Shown piece by piece: positions 11,153 to 25,400 of a stretch of DNA of 64,000 nucleotides. Both the position numbers and the translations under genes were made by a program. The first letter of the stretch is position 1. Each line of letters starts with the position of its first letter. The notes under the pieces are model-generated. The model did no database searches. It worked only from the letters and a program-made list of their open reading frames with translations, and was not told the DNA's origin. Origin of the DNA: Membranipora membranacea (taxonomy: Eukaryota > Bryozoa > Gymnolaemata > Cheilostomatida > Membraniporidae); contig OU612068.1 of assembly GCA_914767715.1 (NCBI GenBank), forward strand, positions 29,080,001-29,144,000, written 5' to 3'.

Positions 11153-14100
11153 ATGAAAACTAGGACAATCTTGACGAAGGAAGATTTGAACAAAAATGAA
11201 TCAGTGAGGCGGCTACGTCTCTCAGTACCGACGTCAAGCAAGGTAAGAATTTTAACATCCAATTTTTTAAACTTTCTTTTTTAAATTTCCCCTCACTTGA
11301 AACTGATGCAATTTTGGTTTTAATGTCCCAATTTGTAACACATATACTTATATACCGGCCGGTCTCAAATAAATTGAGTGTAAGGTAATTTCTACGCATC
11401 TTGATAGATAGTTTGAGCATGATTGGGGCTCTCTCAGTTAGCACCAATTTTTACTAGCTGTGGCGGGAGTTAATAGGAATAAATAGGCTTGAGAAATTGT
11501 TAGCTAGTCATTTCACAACTTCAGTCTGAGCGGAATGGTGAACTCTCCTTCATTTGACTACTCTACTCCTCTAGCAGTTTTCATCTGATTAAGGATGTGG
11601 GCGCTGGCTAATTGATGCTTTAATCTTACAGCCATCTGTACCGAAACAAAGCAACTCACAAGCTAAATTCTCAACCATCACTAACAAAGCCAGGTATGTT
11701 ATCATTGTGATTTACTACAGGTAATTCAGAGAGTTTTTTGTATGACTTGAAATCAAAATAAAATTTATTGCATTAAAGCTGATCCAGGAAGCCAGAAAGC
11801 TTTTTTACTGTATTTTCCTTTGTAGTTTTATGGAAAAAAAGGGGGATTTTACTGATCATTTTTATATTTTTCAGACCTCTGGATAATGTGCTGCATCTGC
11901 TTCTAATGTAATACTAAGTTTACTTGTTATTCTATTTTTTTAAGAATACTGCAGTCATTTACTTCTGCAAGTAGAAGAACATTCGGTAGACATAATGGTG
12001 AGAGATCTGAAGATGTCGTCGTTCAGGTAAACCAAGCATTTAACCCATATTCTCAAAGAGAAAGGTTTCTGCTAACCTGTATTTCTGTTCTTAGATGATT
12101 GTATATATTAAAAAAAAAAGCTTTAAAAAATGACATGGGAGAGTCAACTTTCTTTTAACTGCTATATCGATATCAACTCATTGAACTACAGGGAGTATGA
12201 ACATCTAAGTTTCCATGGGAGTAAAATATATAATCATGAAAGCTCCCCTGTTTGGACTCCAACCATTGTATCCTGCGACTCCTCGCAGTAAAAAGAGAAG
12301 ACACTCTCCAATGGTGCCATCTCACCATCCTGCCTAATTGAGATCCAAGTTGCATTTATAGCAATGCAATAAATCATTTCAATATTATCGTTTCAGTTAC
12401 CAAGTACAACACTCAAAACCGATGCATCATGTCTCTTTATTTTGACGATATTTCTTGGATAATATATCAATTTGAATATAATGATAATTTCTAGTACTAC
12501 GGCAAGGTTGCCATTATAAGTTTCTAAGAATCTCTTTGCGTCTAATATTATCTGTAACCATTGTGGCATGTCAGACATTTAACATGTGATTTATGTGTCA
12601 AACCTGACATAGGGTACATAAAAGCTTGTAAACATATATGAAGTATATATGTCATGGTTTTTACTTGCAGGGACCATCAAAGTCAGCTTGGGGTAAACTA
12701 TCTGTCATACAAGTGAGTTTACAGCTATATGATGAGAAGATAATGTGCCACAATTATCTTTTCTGAAAATGAATGATCTTGATGTAAATCTTCAGGTCTT
12801 CTGTTTCGTAGCTAACGTTTAAGGATGATGCACAGGTTTGAATCAAAGGTTAGCTATTAAATAGTCTAAGATCCATACTGTTATTATATTTGACATTAGG
12901 TTGAGCCTGAGACTCAGGGATATGATCTATCTCAGCAGATGGGCCACATGCTAGAGAAGGAAGCTGTATCACAGGTAGAGAGACTCAGGACTGAGGTGGC
13001 TATCAGACTACAGCAGATAAATAACAGAGTAGAGAAGGCTCTGTCTCAAGTAGGGATGAGCCGCTGGGACGAACAGGTCGTAAGTAAACAAATAAACAGA
13101 GATACAAATATACAAATATACAAGGAGAGAACCAATAAGTCAAGATACCTGCAGTTTTGATTTCTTTCATTCAAGATAAATTTTCTCATTTACATCTAAC
13201 TCTGACCACACTACCAGCAGGCCAATACGTAAACATCTTACTTCACAGTCAGCTGTGAAAGGCATCAAGGCGGATGAGAAGAATATGATAGAGGCTCACT
13301 TCTATGAGCAGGACAGACGAGACGCCATCGCAGTACAGCTAAGAGAACAGATGCTGGACAGTTCTGAGAGATTCCGTATTCTAGAGGAACTTTATGATTG
13401 GTTCGTGATGACTAAGGATTTTGTGGTAGGTTATCCAAGACCCACGTCCTCCCTGGTAATTTTTCTTTCCCTGATTTAACAGGAATTTAAAAATGGATGC
13501 CACGTAATTGTCATCACTCGCGTTTGAAAAAATTCTGGAATAAATTCCATTTGGTAACTGGAGTCGAACTCATCATCCATTCAGTCGTAAATGAGACAAT
13601 GACAGGTAGGCAGAAATTATATTCTCGGTGAACATGAGAGAAAAAATCCCAAAAGCCAAAACCTTTATTTACTATTAGGTTATTATTTGGAAAACCTGTG
13701 ACCCATAACTATATTTGATCATCATTATATACTAATATGCACAAGGTCTTGTTTTCAGTTGTATGATGTGATAACTGAAAATGAACTGCACACACAGAAT
13801 GAGTCAGTGAATCGTTGCGTCGTCCGTATTGAGTATGTATATTCTAACCCCAGGCCTTAGTAATATAGGCCATGATTATCTACTGTCATAGCATCGCTCA
13901 TGTTACTATAAGGATATGATAAATCTCTTTCATTTTGTAAATCACTCACACTGAGTTATCATCTCGCTATAATTATTCAAACAAGTGAATCTAACCACAA
14001 TTCGCTTTTCTCTTCTTGGTATAATCTGACTATGAACTTCAACACAAATATAGTTCTAACCTAGGCGGAGAAATGAACATATACCTAATCAACAGCTCGT

Positions 14101-17100
14101 TTTCTTTCTGTGACGGGAGATATTGGTGCTATAATTTTGAACCATCTTAGGCCTATTATTTTTTTAAATATCTAATTTGGCAGTGGTGAGTGTTTCTATG
14201 ATCAATCAATTATTGTGTCTTTGCGGTTCTCCTTGACCAGTAGTGAGGAGACTAACTTTGTTATATGATTGATTCAGTGATGCGATGAAGAACACACTTA
14301 ATGTTGTGGCAAAGATAAAGAGAATGACTAATAGGCTTCTAGTAAGTGGCGGATATGTAGATCGACTCGGCAGAAGGAGACAACCCCCTACTATTGTAGC
14401 AGGTACACTACATTTTTTTTTTTTTTTTATATTCTTTATAAATCTTATCATCAGCTGTCCAAAAAAGCCTATTTATTAATAATTGTAAGGTTTGCGATGC
14501 CTCCCTGCCTCTCCTAGCACTATGGGACTGCTGTAAAACTGTACTGTATTATAAGAAACAACTGAACTTTGTCACATCGCTGAGGTTGAAGTTGTTTTAT
14601 TTTTGGTAACTACGTCGTAGACATATTACAATTTATGTGACTGAAAAGACACCGTTATTAGATTGCCATTTGACACCGTTTAAAACTTTGATACTTAGCA
14701 GGATGAAACGGAAACCAAAACTATAAAAAAAAGTGAGTTCTTTTGGTGTAAATATGCTGTATGTATTGGATTTATTCAGAACATGATCTGCAGAAGGACT
14801 TTGGTAACACCTTAGATCAGGCTGTGGGAGTACTGAGAAAATGTCATGAAGAGCTGAGCAAAACTATTAAGGGACCAAAACTTGGAGTGTGTGAGTTAAA
14901 TGAGGGTTTAATTCCGATCGCGCGGTGATATGTGTTTGTATGATGTGAGTTTCTTGAAGTCTTCATAAAATTTTCATATGTTATATCTACCCATCTACCC
15001 ACATGGTTCGATAAATAAGGTTCCTCAATGTATTGCACCAAATTTGTACCCAAATGCATTAGAATACGAGAAATTGTTTTCTGCTCTAATATGTAAATTG
15101 TTAACAATCCTTATCTAGCCTGATAGTCAGCCCGTAGGTGACATTGTTAATGGGAAGCAGTCCGGCTGCTTGTGATATTCAATTCTGGTTTTATGGTTTT
15201 AAATTGTAACTGGTATGTTCCATTCGTTAAACGTATAGGGATCACCTCAGCTCAGAATCAGGCAAAGAGTTTAACATCTGCTGTAGTGAAGAAATATGTC
15301 GAGTTTGTGAAATTATCTCAGGTGAACATAGAGACAGTAGCGGTAAGTAACCCATATATCTAAATTATATTGTTAAGTTTCTCATCTTGATTTTAAACAA
15401 ATGAGGTTTATGCCAATAAAAGAATATGTTTACATATATTTATAGCAGTGATTGTCAGAGCTTATTACGTGGCAGTTTTACTCTATTGGCTGGTCTACCA
15501 TCCAATCACTTAGCCCAGTGGTGCTCAAATGGAGGCCCGCGGGCCGAATCAGGCCCACCATTTCTTCAATCAGGCCCTTCAGATTTTTAGGCAAAATAAA
15601 AGTCGAAGCCCATGAGATAGTATTCCCCACTGAAAACTTTCCAGTGTTAACTGCATTGGCTTTGCGAGTCCTCACTATATTTCCATCTGCCTATATTTGT
15701 GAATCCATTTTTTCTAAAATGAATTTTATCAAGAATGACAAGAGAACTCGTCTAACTGACGAACACCTGAATGATCTGATACGTGTGGTCAGTGCTGATG
15801 TCATAACTGAGAAACGGTATGACACAGTCATGGTTGCCAAGAGAGTGTTCCATTCCTCTCACTAATTGCATTTTACCAAGCTAGAATCATATTCATATTT
15901 AATATTATGCTTTTATCTAAATGTAAAATATTGTCATTTGCCTAGCTACAATCATAATTATCTATAATATTTTTATCCTAATGTCAAATAAATATATGTT
16001 AATGTAATAAAAGTGATAGCACAATATATATATATTGGTATACTGCTTTTAGTTGCAACAGCCTCTAAAAAAATCTGCAATGTAAATTTCTGGCCCGGCC
16101 CTCCAATATTTCTGAAATATTAAATCCGGCCCTTTCTCGAAAACATTTGAGCAAGCCTGACTTAGCCTATCTTGACTATCTTTGTTGGTGGGCAGGGAAC
16201 AGTGTCATAACTCCAAAGCAGAGGAGAGTTTTCTCCCCATCTTTATGCGAGGACAACTCTCTTCTTCACAGTTTAAAAAGCAAGAGTGTTGATAAGCCCA
16301 ACAAATGTAAATGACCTGGTTTGATAATCTCAAAAATATGGTATGATATCCGCTGTTTGGTTTATTCAAAGCTCTCCATCTGACCTGACCTGACATATTC
16401 TATTCTTCATTTTTAAGAAATTGGCCACAAGTACGGAGCTGGTCAATAAGCTGAAGGCTAAAGTTGCTGCACTGCAGCAAGAAGTACAACATTCTACTAA
16501 TGTGAACGCAGATCAGAGAGGCCAAATGGTTAGCACCATAGCTTATGTATTTTAGACCATTCTCAGTCATTGTGTCCCATTGTATGACATAGTTGGGCGG
16601 CTTCAACTTATATCAGCGCAGTCAAAGCATTAAATACAGTTATTGAGCAGAAATTAATATCTTAATCATTGTTATTTTCGGTTGATTGGAGTTACAGATA
16701 GTAAGGATATAATGTGGGAAGGGAGAAACCGGATTCAGTCACTTATCTTTGTATCACTTTGTCCCCTTTCAGAACTATATCAGTGCCTTCTACTGCCTCT
16801 CGCTGCCATCTATTACCCCTCTACTGTTACCGTCATAAAAATCTCTTCTCATGAGATACCCTGACATCTTCCATGAGATACCCTGACATCTCCCCCATGA
16901 GGAAGCCTGACATATCCCCATAATGTACCCTGACATTTTGTTATGAGATACCCTGACATGTCTTATGTTTTTTGTTTGCTGATCTGCTGTGCAGAAGAAG
17001 ATGGATCACCTGATGACATCAGCGTATGAGCGCTCAGAGTATTACGAGTCCCGTCTGGTGAATATGTCCAAAGATGTGGATAAGGTAGCTCAGAAGCTTC

Positions 17101-19463
17101 AGACCAATAAGGGGGCGGTGAATGATGTAAAAGTTCTGAAAGAGGCGATGAAGAATATGCTAACCACACCAGAGGGCGAGCAACTGGGAATCAGAAACGC
17201 CAGTCAGTTTTCATTATTGTTATGGCTCATGTATTATGATGTCTTTAAGACATACACCCATGTACGATAAACTCATGTGCAATACACTCATGTGCAGCGT
17301 ACATTGCTTGATCTGTCAATATGACATATTTTATACAGTGATCATATTTCTTACCTATGATAGGTATAGCCCCCTCCCTGCCCCCAGTAGACGATGGAGG
17401 AAGGGACCGCTTAACTCAGACTGAATATATCGCCAATCCTCAGGGATTAGTTATGATCGATAAGGAGATTCTAACCAAACTCCAGCAGGAGAATGAAGCT
17501 CTTAGGGTAAGAACAATTTAAATGAGTAGATTGTGACTCAACTTGATTGATTTGAATACTGCAATGAATTTTTCATTTTAAGCCACTATATGAAAAATTA
17601 CACGGGTCGACATCTTATTATTATAGGGATGAATTTATTTGTTGAAGGAATACAAGTCCAGGGGAAAAGCGGGCAGTGAGCGGACTGAACGAAAAGATAA
17701 GGAACCTGCTCACAAAACTAAAACATTAAAACCTGATGATGACAGTCCAGCAAGGAAGTCAAAACCCCAAAAAAGTAAGTATTTAGAACTGTTATCTTTT
17801 TTTATTCATGTAGGTGTATAGTGGAGTATAAATTGATATATATGAAGTGGATATATATGAAGTTAAAATTTTAATCTAACAGGCGACAGGAGCCTGAAAA
17901 TTGATGACTCTGTAAAAAACAAGAAGAGTGACACGGGGAGAAATAAGAATGATACAGCTTTGGTGAAAAGCTTAAATGAGAAACTGAAAAGTCTGGAAGT
18001 TGATAACGAGAAACTCACCTCTAAGGATAAGGTGAATACATAGACATATCATCATAGGTGTACTCACAAGCATAGAGTATTGATATATTTTTCAATTTAC
18101 TGAAAATTTGTATACATCATGTTTGTCTATGATACACATCTTTTGACCAGCTCATTTCAGTTTCTGTTTGTTTATATTTCCATGTTGGATTTCGAACAGC
18201 GCAGAGTGATCTCTCCTCCCTTTATACTCAAATCTCATGCTGCCCAGTATGAGCTACCAGTGATTCATGTCTACCAATGTAACTGTCTTACTTTTAGGTC
18301 AGCCAAGAGGAGATAGAGAACCTGAAAGGACAGTTTGCAGCCATAGATAGGATGCTGAGATCACGAGATAAGAATATGGAGGAACTCCAAACAGAGATCA
18401 TCAATGATTTCAGCTCTTTTATATCAAAGAGAAGAAAAGTCCTTGTACGTGTTTTAAGTCTAAGGTCACTGTTTTATCCTAGCTGCATAAGTTTTGCTAA
18501 ATTTGGATTTCTGTGACAAAGGTGTTTTTAATTACATTCTTAATTTTTGTATCATTGTAGAAGAATTATCACGACGGGTACAATAACACGATGGCCATGC
18601 TGAAGATGTTATCTGAAGGGATGTCCGATCTCTATCATGATAATAAAAGATTATCTCACTATGTAAAAGGTCGTGTTACAAGGTACTAAGTCGATATAAC
18701 CCAGTCTATTTTACCCGGTCTATGTTACCCAGTCTGTATGTGCTGCTGTAATTACCATGTTAACTTAATCTCTTTCTCTGTCATGTCAGCCCATAGAGTT
18801 ATTATATTATAGTATAGTATTAAATATTATAATAACTCTATATGTATCAACCTTTCAATCTATAGATTAGAAAGAAGTGACATTACCTGGAGTTGGTGTA
18901 ATGATGATATTTCACTATTTTCAATCTATGGTATTATGCTTCTCAATTGTTTTCCTGCAGTTGGCTACAGCATGTTTTTTGATTATAACTGTTTGGTTGT
19001 TGTACTTTTAGTCAGTTTGAGGGTAGCTTGAAGAGATGGGTCGATCGAGCTCGAGCTGGTCGAAATTCAATAGACGCTGAAAATGAACTGAAGAGTATAG
19101 TTGAGGACTATGAGAAGGTTCAGCAGAAGGAAATGGGTTTGTTATACTCTCTACTATTCTGTGTACATTTCTGTGACATTAGACCCTTTAATTGGAGGGG
19201 GCATTCGGGTGGTAAGTATCAAAAGTAAAATGCTATACACTCCCTCACTGACTCTGAGACAATGTAAACATCATATCTGTACCTAACTTCCCCTGAAGAA
19301 TGATACTCTTTTATTTATGTTACATTCTATTCTTATTCTTATGACACAATTTTATGTAATATTTGACTTTATTGCCTCTAGTGTCAAGTTTTGAGGATCT
19401 ACCAAAGCTTCATGAGATAGAATCTATAGAACAGCTGACTAGATACAGATCACCTAGTCATGA
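11153..19463 (+). CDS. Coiled-coil gene, exons 1-19 (residues 1 to about 753)
   Basis: Exons: 11153-11242, 11632-11693, 11945-12026, 12671-12712, 12900-13079, 13249-13425, 13759-13832, 14278-14402, 14780-14890, 15239-15342, 16418-16528, 16995-17202, 17364-17506, 17648-17774, 17883-18031, 18298-18444, 18561-18682, 19012-19136, 19382-19463. Exon 5 opens the first helical region (YDLSQQMGHMLEKEAVSQVE). Exon 6 encodes KNMIEAHFYEQDRRDAIAVQ. Exons 14-15 form a Lys/Asp-rich linker. Exons 16-18 encode a second helix (EEIENLKGQFAAIDRMLRSR). Exon 8 contains a strong internal donor (CTTCTA|GTAAGT near 14,343), but only the longer exon keeps frame with exon 9. The exon 14 acceptor is the ag before GAATACAAG, because the upstream ag would place a stop in frame. 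Confidence 0.85.
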
Positions 19464-22400
19464 GTAAGTGTCACCACACTAGTGATGTGATATACTACTG
19501 CATGTATATCTCCGATCATGAGTACCATCTCTTATATCAAGGGCTCTTAACACTTTTTTTTTAACAATTTTATTTATTTTAACACTCTTAGTGCATGAAG
19601 CCTCCATGTAATGTAAACTGCGAATAATTCAAAATAACTACAGCATCTTTAATCATGCCGAACTCGTGTCCAAATGCTTGAGCCAATTAGATGCCTTAAC
19701 AAGGATACATGGTGCTGCCACAGATCGATATAGTTCACTTAGCTCAATAAATTTGATAAATTTTATGCTTTATGTGATACTATTGATACCTATACTGTCC
19801 AATGTAGATTCCTGTTAAGCCTTTGACTGTCTCTTCTAGTGAAGAAGGCTCTGGGTATTCCTCGTCTAGCTACAGATTTGTCGACCGTCCATCAATCCCA
19901 ACAGTACGAGATTCTAATATAGATGATCGTATTCGGAACTTTAAACCTTATGATGGACGGCTAGAACGTACAAGAAATGAATCTTTCTACAGTTCAAGTC
20001 GTACCAGTGTCGGTATGTAAAAGTTAATGTTATACTAGTGTAAGTATTTATTAGTTGAGGAAGGCCCTTTCAATGTAAGTACTTAATAGCCAAGGTCATA
20101 CAAGAAAGCTGCAGTATACATTATACGAAGTTAGTTTGAAAGCTTTCAAGTCATTTTACTGAATTTAGCTCAACTGAATCTGAATCTAGTTCATGTGACC
20201 ATGTTGACATGGTAATGCTCTCATGAGGAAATATGACATACTTAGTGGTCGTACCGAGGACTGACTCTATTATATTTTGGTCATCTATAATATTATACAT
20301 CACGTTACTGCCTAGCACCATCATTATCTAGTATGTGATTTTATATTGATGAGTAGATGTCGGCTCACAGACATATGAAGGAGATTATGAGACGCTCACA
20401 CAGCCCCCTTCTCCAGGCTCTCCCAGGTTTGTTGTTTGAGCTAAGATTTACTGAACTAGGGAGGCATTAGAGAGCAGTATGGATAGGAAATAGATATATC
20501 ATTATGAAGATCATTACTCTATACAGGAAAATTTGTGTTTCAGAGATTAGAGATTTGTGTTGACGCTATTTTATCTGCAAATGTGTTATGTTATGTAGAG
20601 AGTCAGTTCATCAGAGATCTGTACCTGGTCCTACTGCTGCCGGTGTTGGTTCTGCTGCTCGGAGTAAACAAGTCCCTACAGATCAAGGTTCCCTGAAAGC
20701 CACAGATAAGTCTGACACTACTCATCCTCTACAACCCTCATCACATTCAAAAATCAAAATTAAAGGTAAAGAGACTGAGATTGTGCACCATGAGAAAGCG
20801 GTAGACTTGTAGTATGGTCCTATGTGTAAACTTAACAGCTACCTCAGATCATGGATTATTGTGTACAGACATTTCAATAGTTACCACTTGAGGTTTGCCC
20901 AAGAGAACTTAGGTAGATCATTTGTTCCTCCTACCAAGCCCAGTTTCATGTTATATATAGCTTCCTCTGCCAGTTTTAAATTAAGTCCTTTCAGGCTAGA
21001 AATTTCATCATGAAATTAAAACTTGAAGGTCAGAGTATTCAAGACACAGACCAGTACACATATTATCAGTCTACTAAAGCTGCTGCCAGGGCTAAGCAGA
21101 TTCCCTCCGAGTATCAGAAAGGGGTCAGAACTGAGAAGGCAAGTACATGTACATACCCTCTCATCTAACTGAGTAATACAACATTATGTAGTAACTGAGC
21201 TGAGACATTTTTCTTGTGATAAACATCGAAATGAAATTAGACAAAACAAACTAATCTAAACCCGTATTATTTTCATTCCATGGCCAACCAACACGTAAAC
21301 AGACACAGGTTGCTCTTATTGAGACAGCCTGTGGCCCGATCGTGCACTACATCGAGGACCTGCCCTCAGGACCTGCCCTCAGGACCTGCCCTCAGGTCCT
21401 GCCCTCAGGACCTGCCCTCAGCATCATATATATCATTTACATAATGTATCGTGTTCTCTTAGGCTGGACAAGATAATTTACAGTATGGAGCAAAAAAATC
21501 TCAATATGAGAAGGAAGCTGTCCCCAGCAGGACCCAACTACGCCGAACGTCACAACCCATTCGAGGTATGTCATCAGCAGCTTATCTCGTTGTACCCAAT
21601 AAGTAAAAATTACTGTTTCTCTTGTCTATAAAATCCCATATTCTCATGTAGATATGAAACTGAACTTTCATGTTCATATTTCATCTTACCTGAAAGTGTG
21701 GCCTGTTTTACCTCATCTTGAACAAAACAGTTTTTAAACTATAGTTAGACTTTCTAAATTTCTCTCCTTTGATAATAAGATAAGGAAACTCTGTGGTAAG
21801 GATATATGTACATTGTATATTTTATAAATGTCAAACAATTATTTACTATTATATTTTGTTGTATTAAACATGCCTCAGCAGGTTGCTTGAGTTTTGCCGA
21901 CCACTAAATTTCTCAATATAATTTTATGCATCTATATTTTTTTTTTATATTATTTGTACCCAATAACTTTTCAACAATGCCAGCTGGCAATGTTTATTTA
22001 CAATCGGTCGTTATCACTGTTGGATACAGAGGCAGTCGAGCAAATTTGTATCTTATAGGATGTTTTCTGCAATGGATCTTTGAGGCTGCTATGGAACAAA
22101 AACCGCTAACTCCAAAACACAATCCTCAGTCTAAATTACTTAAGGCCGTGCCATATCATGTAAAATAGATGTCTTGTCTTTCAAGTCTAACGAGGGACCA
22201 CCAGTATGAGGCTGTGGCTGTTTAGACCAGGGATGAAATTTGATTCGAGTGGGTTCAAGGTTTTGCAGTAGTTTTGTTAGTTGTCATTTTTCTTTTCCAT
22301 TTTAGAACCATCTGCATTGATTAAGATGGATGATAATGTCGATTCAATCGCCAGCTATGCTGTAGTTCCACATGCTAAACTTCAGATGAATGCTAGTATA

Positions 22401-25400
22401 AAAATTTCTAGTCTCAAGACCCCGCAGAAAGACCTCCTCGTGCGAGAGTCCGAGATTATTGAGGCTCCTGTTGACACAATAGAAGAGGATGAGGCTGTCA
22501 CATATGAGGTACCAAGGCCTGTACAGAGACAGCCGACTGGTCAGGCTAATGAGACATATGAGAAGCTGCCTGCTATCCTTCAGCAGCTTGAGGGAGACGA
22601 GTCCGGATATAACGTGCTGGACGGATCAGAGGGGAGAGGACCACCCACATATCGTCACATGGTGAGTCGTGTGTGGTCTGAGTGACACCAATAATAATTA
22701 TTATTAAGTCTAGGTCTAGTAAGGATTATGGTTGCCCTTCATTTGCTATATAAGGTCACACTGTACAGTTATAGATATACATAACTGGGATTTATCGTAC
22801 ATTGTGCCAAGCAAATTTCAAAAGGAATACAACTTCTAAGTAGGTTGGTAGTCCAAGGCATCAGATAATAAGAGAGTATCAACAAGATTTATTGATTTAT
22901 TGTAAATGTATATAATTGATCTGATTAACAGTAATAAAATTTAGCTTTGGTATAAAAATTAAAAAAATTCAGATGCTGAACATTTTCACTATTTTTTGAC
23001 TTGGGATATGAGCAGAGAGAGAGGGAGAGATAGAGTATGCAGCAAAGCAGCTCGATTCATATATCATATTTTCATCTGTAGACATATGAGCCCGATTACG
23101 CTACCCCTTCTAACCACTACGCTATCCCTGCACATCCCTACGCTCCCCCTGGTCATCACTACGCTAACCCTACTCTCTACACAGAATATCAGTCTGGTAT
23201 AAAACTGAATATGTTAACTTTATATGTTTGTATTCTCAGTGTTTGTTTTCGAGTTGATGGATACATACTTCTGTATATCAAGCTCACTTGTTCTGAGTTC
23301 AAACTTCTTAACCTTCTCAATCGTATTTTAGATGAAAGTCACAATTATGAAACTATCTCACCAAAGATTATATTAACACCTCAGTTGAAGAGACCGTTCG
23401 ACCAGCCTCTACACACCAATATGGATGATGGTAATAATGACTTTATTCACATCACTGTCATGTTGGCGTAAATGGAACCTTTTAAATATCTGTTATCATT
23501 AATGTTATGTGCAGAATACGGAATATTATGATAGTTATTTGATTGAGTTATAGGAGTCTGTCCAGTTCAAATTTTAAGTCTTGATGGTGACCAAAACCCT
23601 GAAAAAAAACCTAGGAGTAAGGCAGCCTGTTTCTCATTCTCATGACCACCATATTTGTTGGGGCTGTAGGGATCTCTTACAATCCCTCAGTTTTTCAGGT
23701 TTGTATGGTATGGAAAAAGCTAGGCTAGGCTAGGCTAGGCTAGGCTAGGCTTAGGTCTAGGCCTACCACGAAGAAACATGAAGCAATTCTGGCCTATTCT
23801 TTCATCCATTGGGCAATAACTAAGTTCAGTGTGAGATATTTTTGACATGCCATCTGGTGGGTGTGCTATTTTTGTACGGGTCATTGCACGGCCGTTTGAA
23901 TTTTTTTAAATGTTTTGTTTTTTAATTACATAATGGACTAATGGATCATTAGCTTTCCTTTCACTTAAAGTTAGTGACACTTTAATTGTTTAGATTATGT
24001 TTCATAACTAAGATCAATTACTTGATATCAATTTATTGTTTAATCAATACATACCATAAAACTGTATCACTATATATCACAATGTTGCCCTATGTACAGC
24101 TATATATCGGGGCTGTCGCCTTATTAGATTAAACTCTCATAGTCAGCTGTGATCTGAATAGCTTTAATCCTCATTACATGCTCTATTATAATTCACTAAT
24201 GTGATTTAACTGTGATTTCAATGTTAAAGACCTTTCATGAACTGAAAACACAGTGATCTGAGAAAGGCGCTAATAGGTTTATGTTTTCTCAGACGTTGTT
24301 AGCGCCTCACTTAGCTGCTACATCAGTGCATATACTGCTCCAAATCAGGTCTGCATCTCCTGGTTTCTTGACTGACTCTCTGGCAACAGGTCTGCACCAT
24401 AAACATATACAAAAATGTACTCATTTCCTAGCGAGAAATGTGAAAGTTGAATTGAAATATCTCCAATTCTTTCAGCTGGGATTATGGCTCCTGCAAATGC
24501 CGCCATGTCTCCGAAGGAGAACCTCGCCGGAGCCTCAACTGAGAAATCATTGGAGAGGCAGTCAGAAAAACCGACAGAGAAATCAGCAGATTCTAGAGCG
24601 GTTACAAGATTACGTGAGTAATTAATTTTATTATTGATCTATTGTTTGCTAAGCAGATATTCATTACGACAAACCAGGAAAAGTACAACTGCTGCTCAAG
24701 TGTCTGTCTGTCTTTATTTGAGATAGGTCAATTATTGTTTTCCTCAAATCAATGTGTTCTTATTAATTAATATATTTACTGAATTTCATTCAAAATTTAA
24801 CATAGGCAATTTCTGTAAAACAGCTGATAGTTTTGAAGGAAACTATTATTCCTATGTACCTAACATTTACACTATTACTATTGTTATATTAAAGCTCCAC
24901 TTCCACCCCCTCAGCATCCAGCGGCAGCATTGCGAGCCGCTGCTCGAGGAGGTCCTTCTCCTGAGAAAACACACCTGGATATCAATCCACTGAAAAGCGT
25001 GGATACTCCATCGAACATGGTGAGTTCAGCCTTTTCCTATTTCCACTAACCATTGCTCACACGGATCTACGCTAAGTGCTCTGAAGGCTGAAAGTGCAAG
25101 TTTGTGGCATATCATTATGAAAAATTCATTCTTCATCGTTCATTAGTCATCTGAGCACTTAGACTAACCCAGATCATAAGCTGTGGGTGGTTAAATACAC
25201 ATAGAATATCAACATGACTCTCATTGACCTCTTGATGAAAGTTTTGTATTTTTATTAGGAGGTGCCTCCAAGAGCAGAAGACACGGTCAGATATGTTAAA
25301 TCTGCCAAGAGACAACATGAGTATGAAACTCTAACTGTACCCCGAGTTCCTACTCCTCACTCAGACATGAGAAGTAGCAGCGAGGTGAGGGGCGCCCCCG

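Noticed and set aside
23719-23750. Interstitial telomere repeat
   Set aside because: The unit is TAGGC with a 5-base period, not TTAGGG or a regular TTAGGC.
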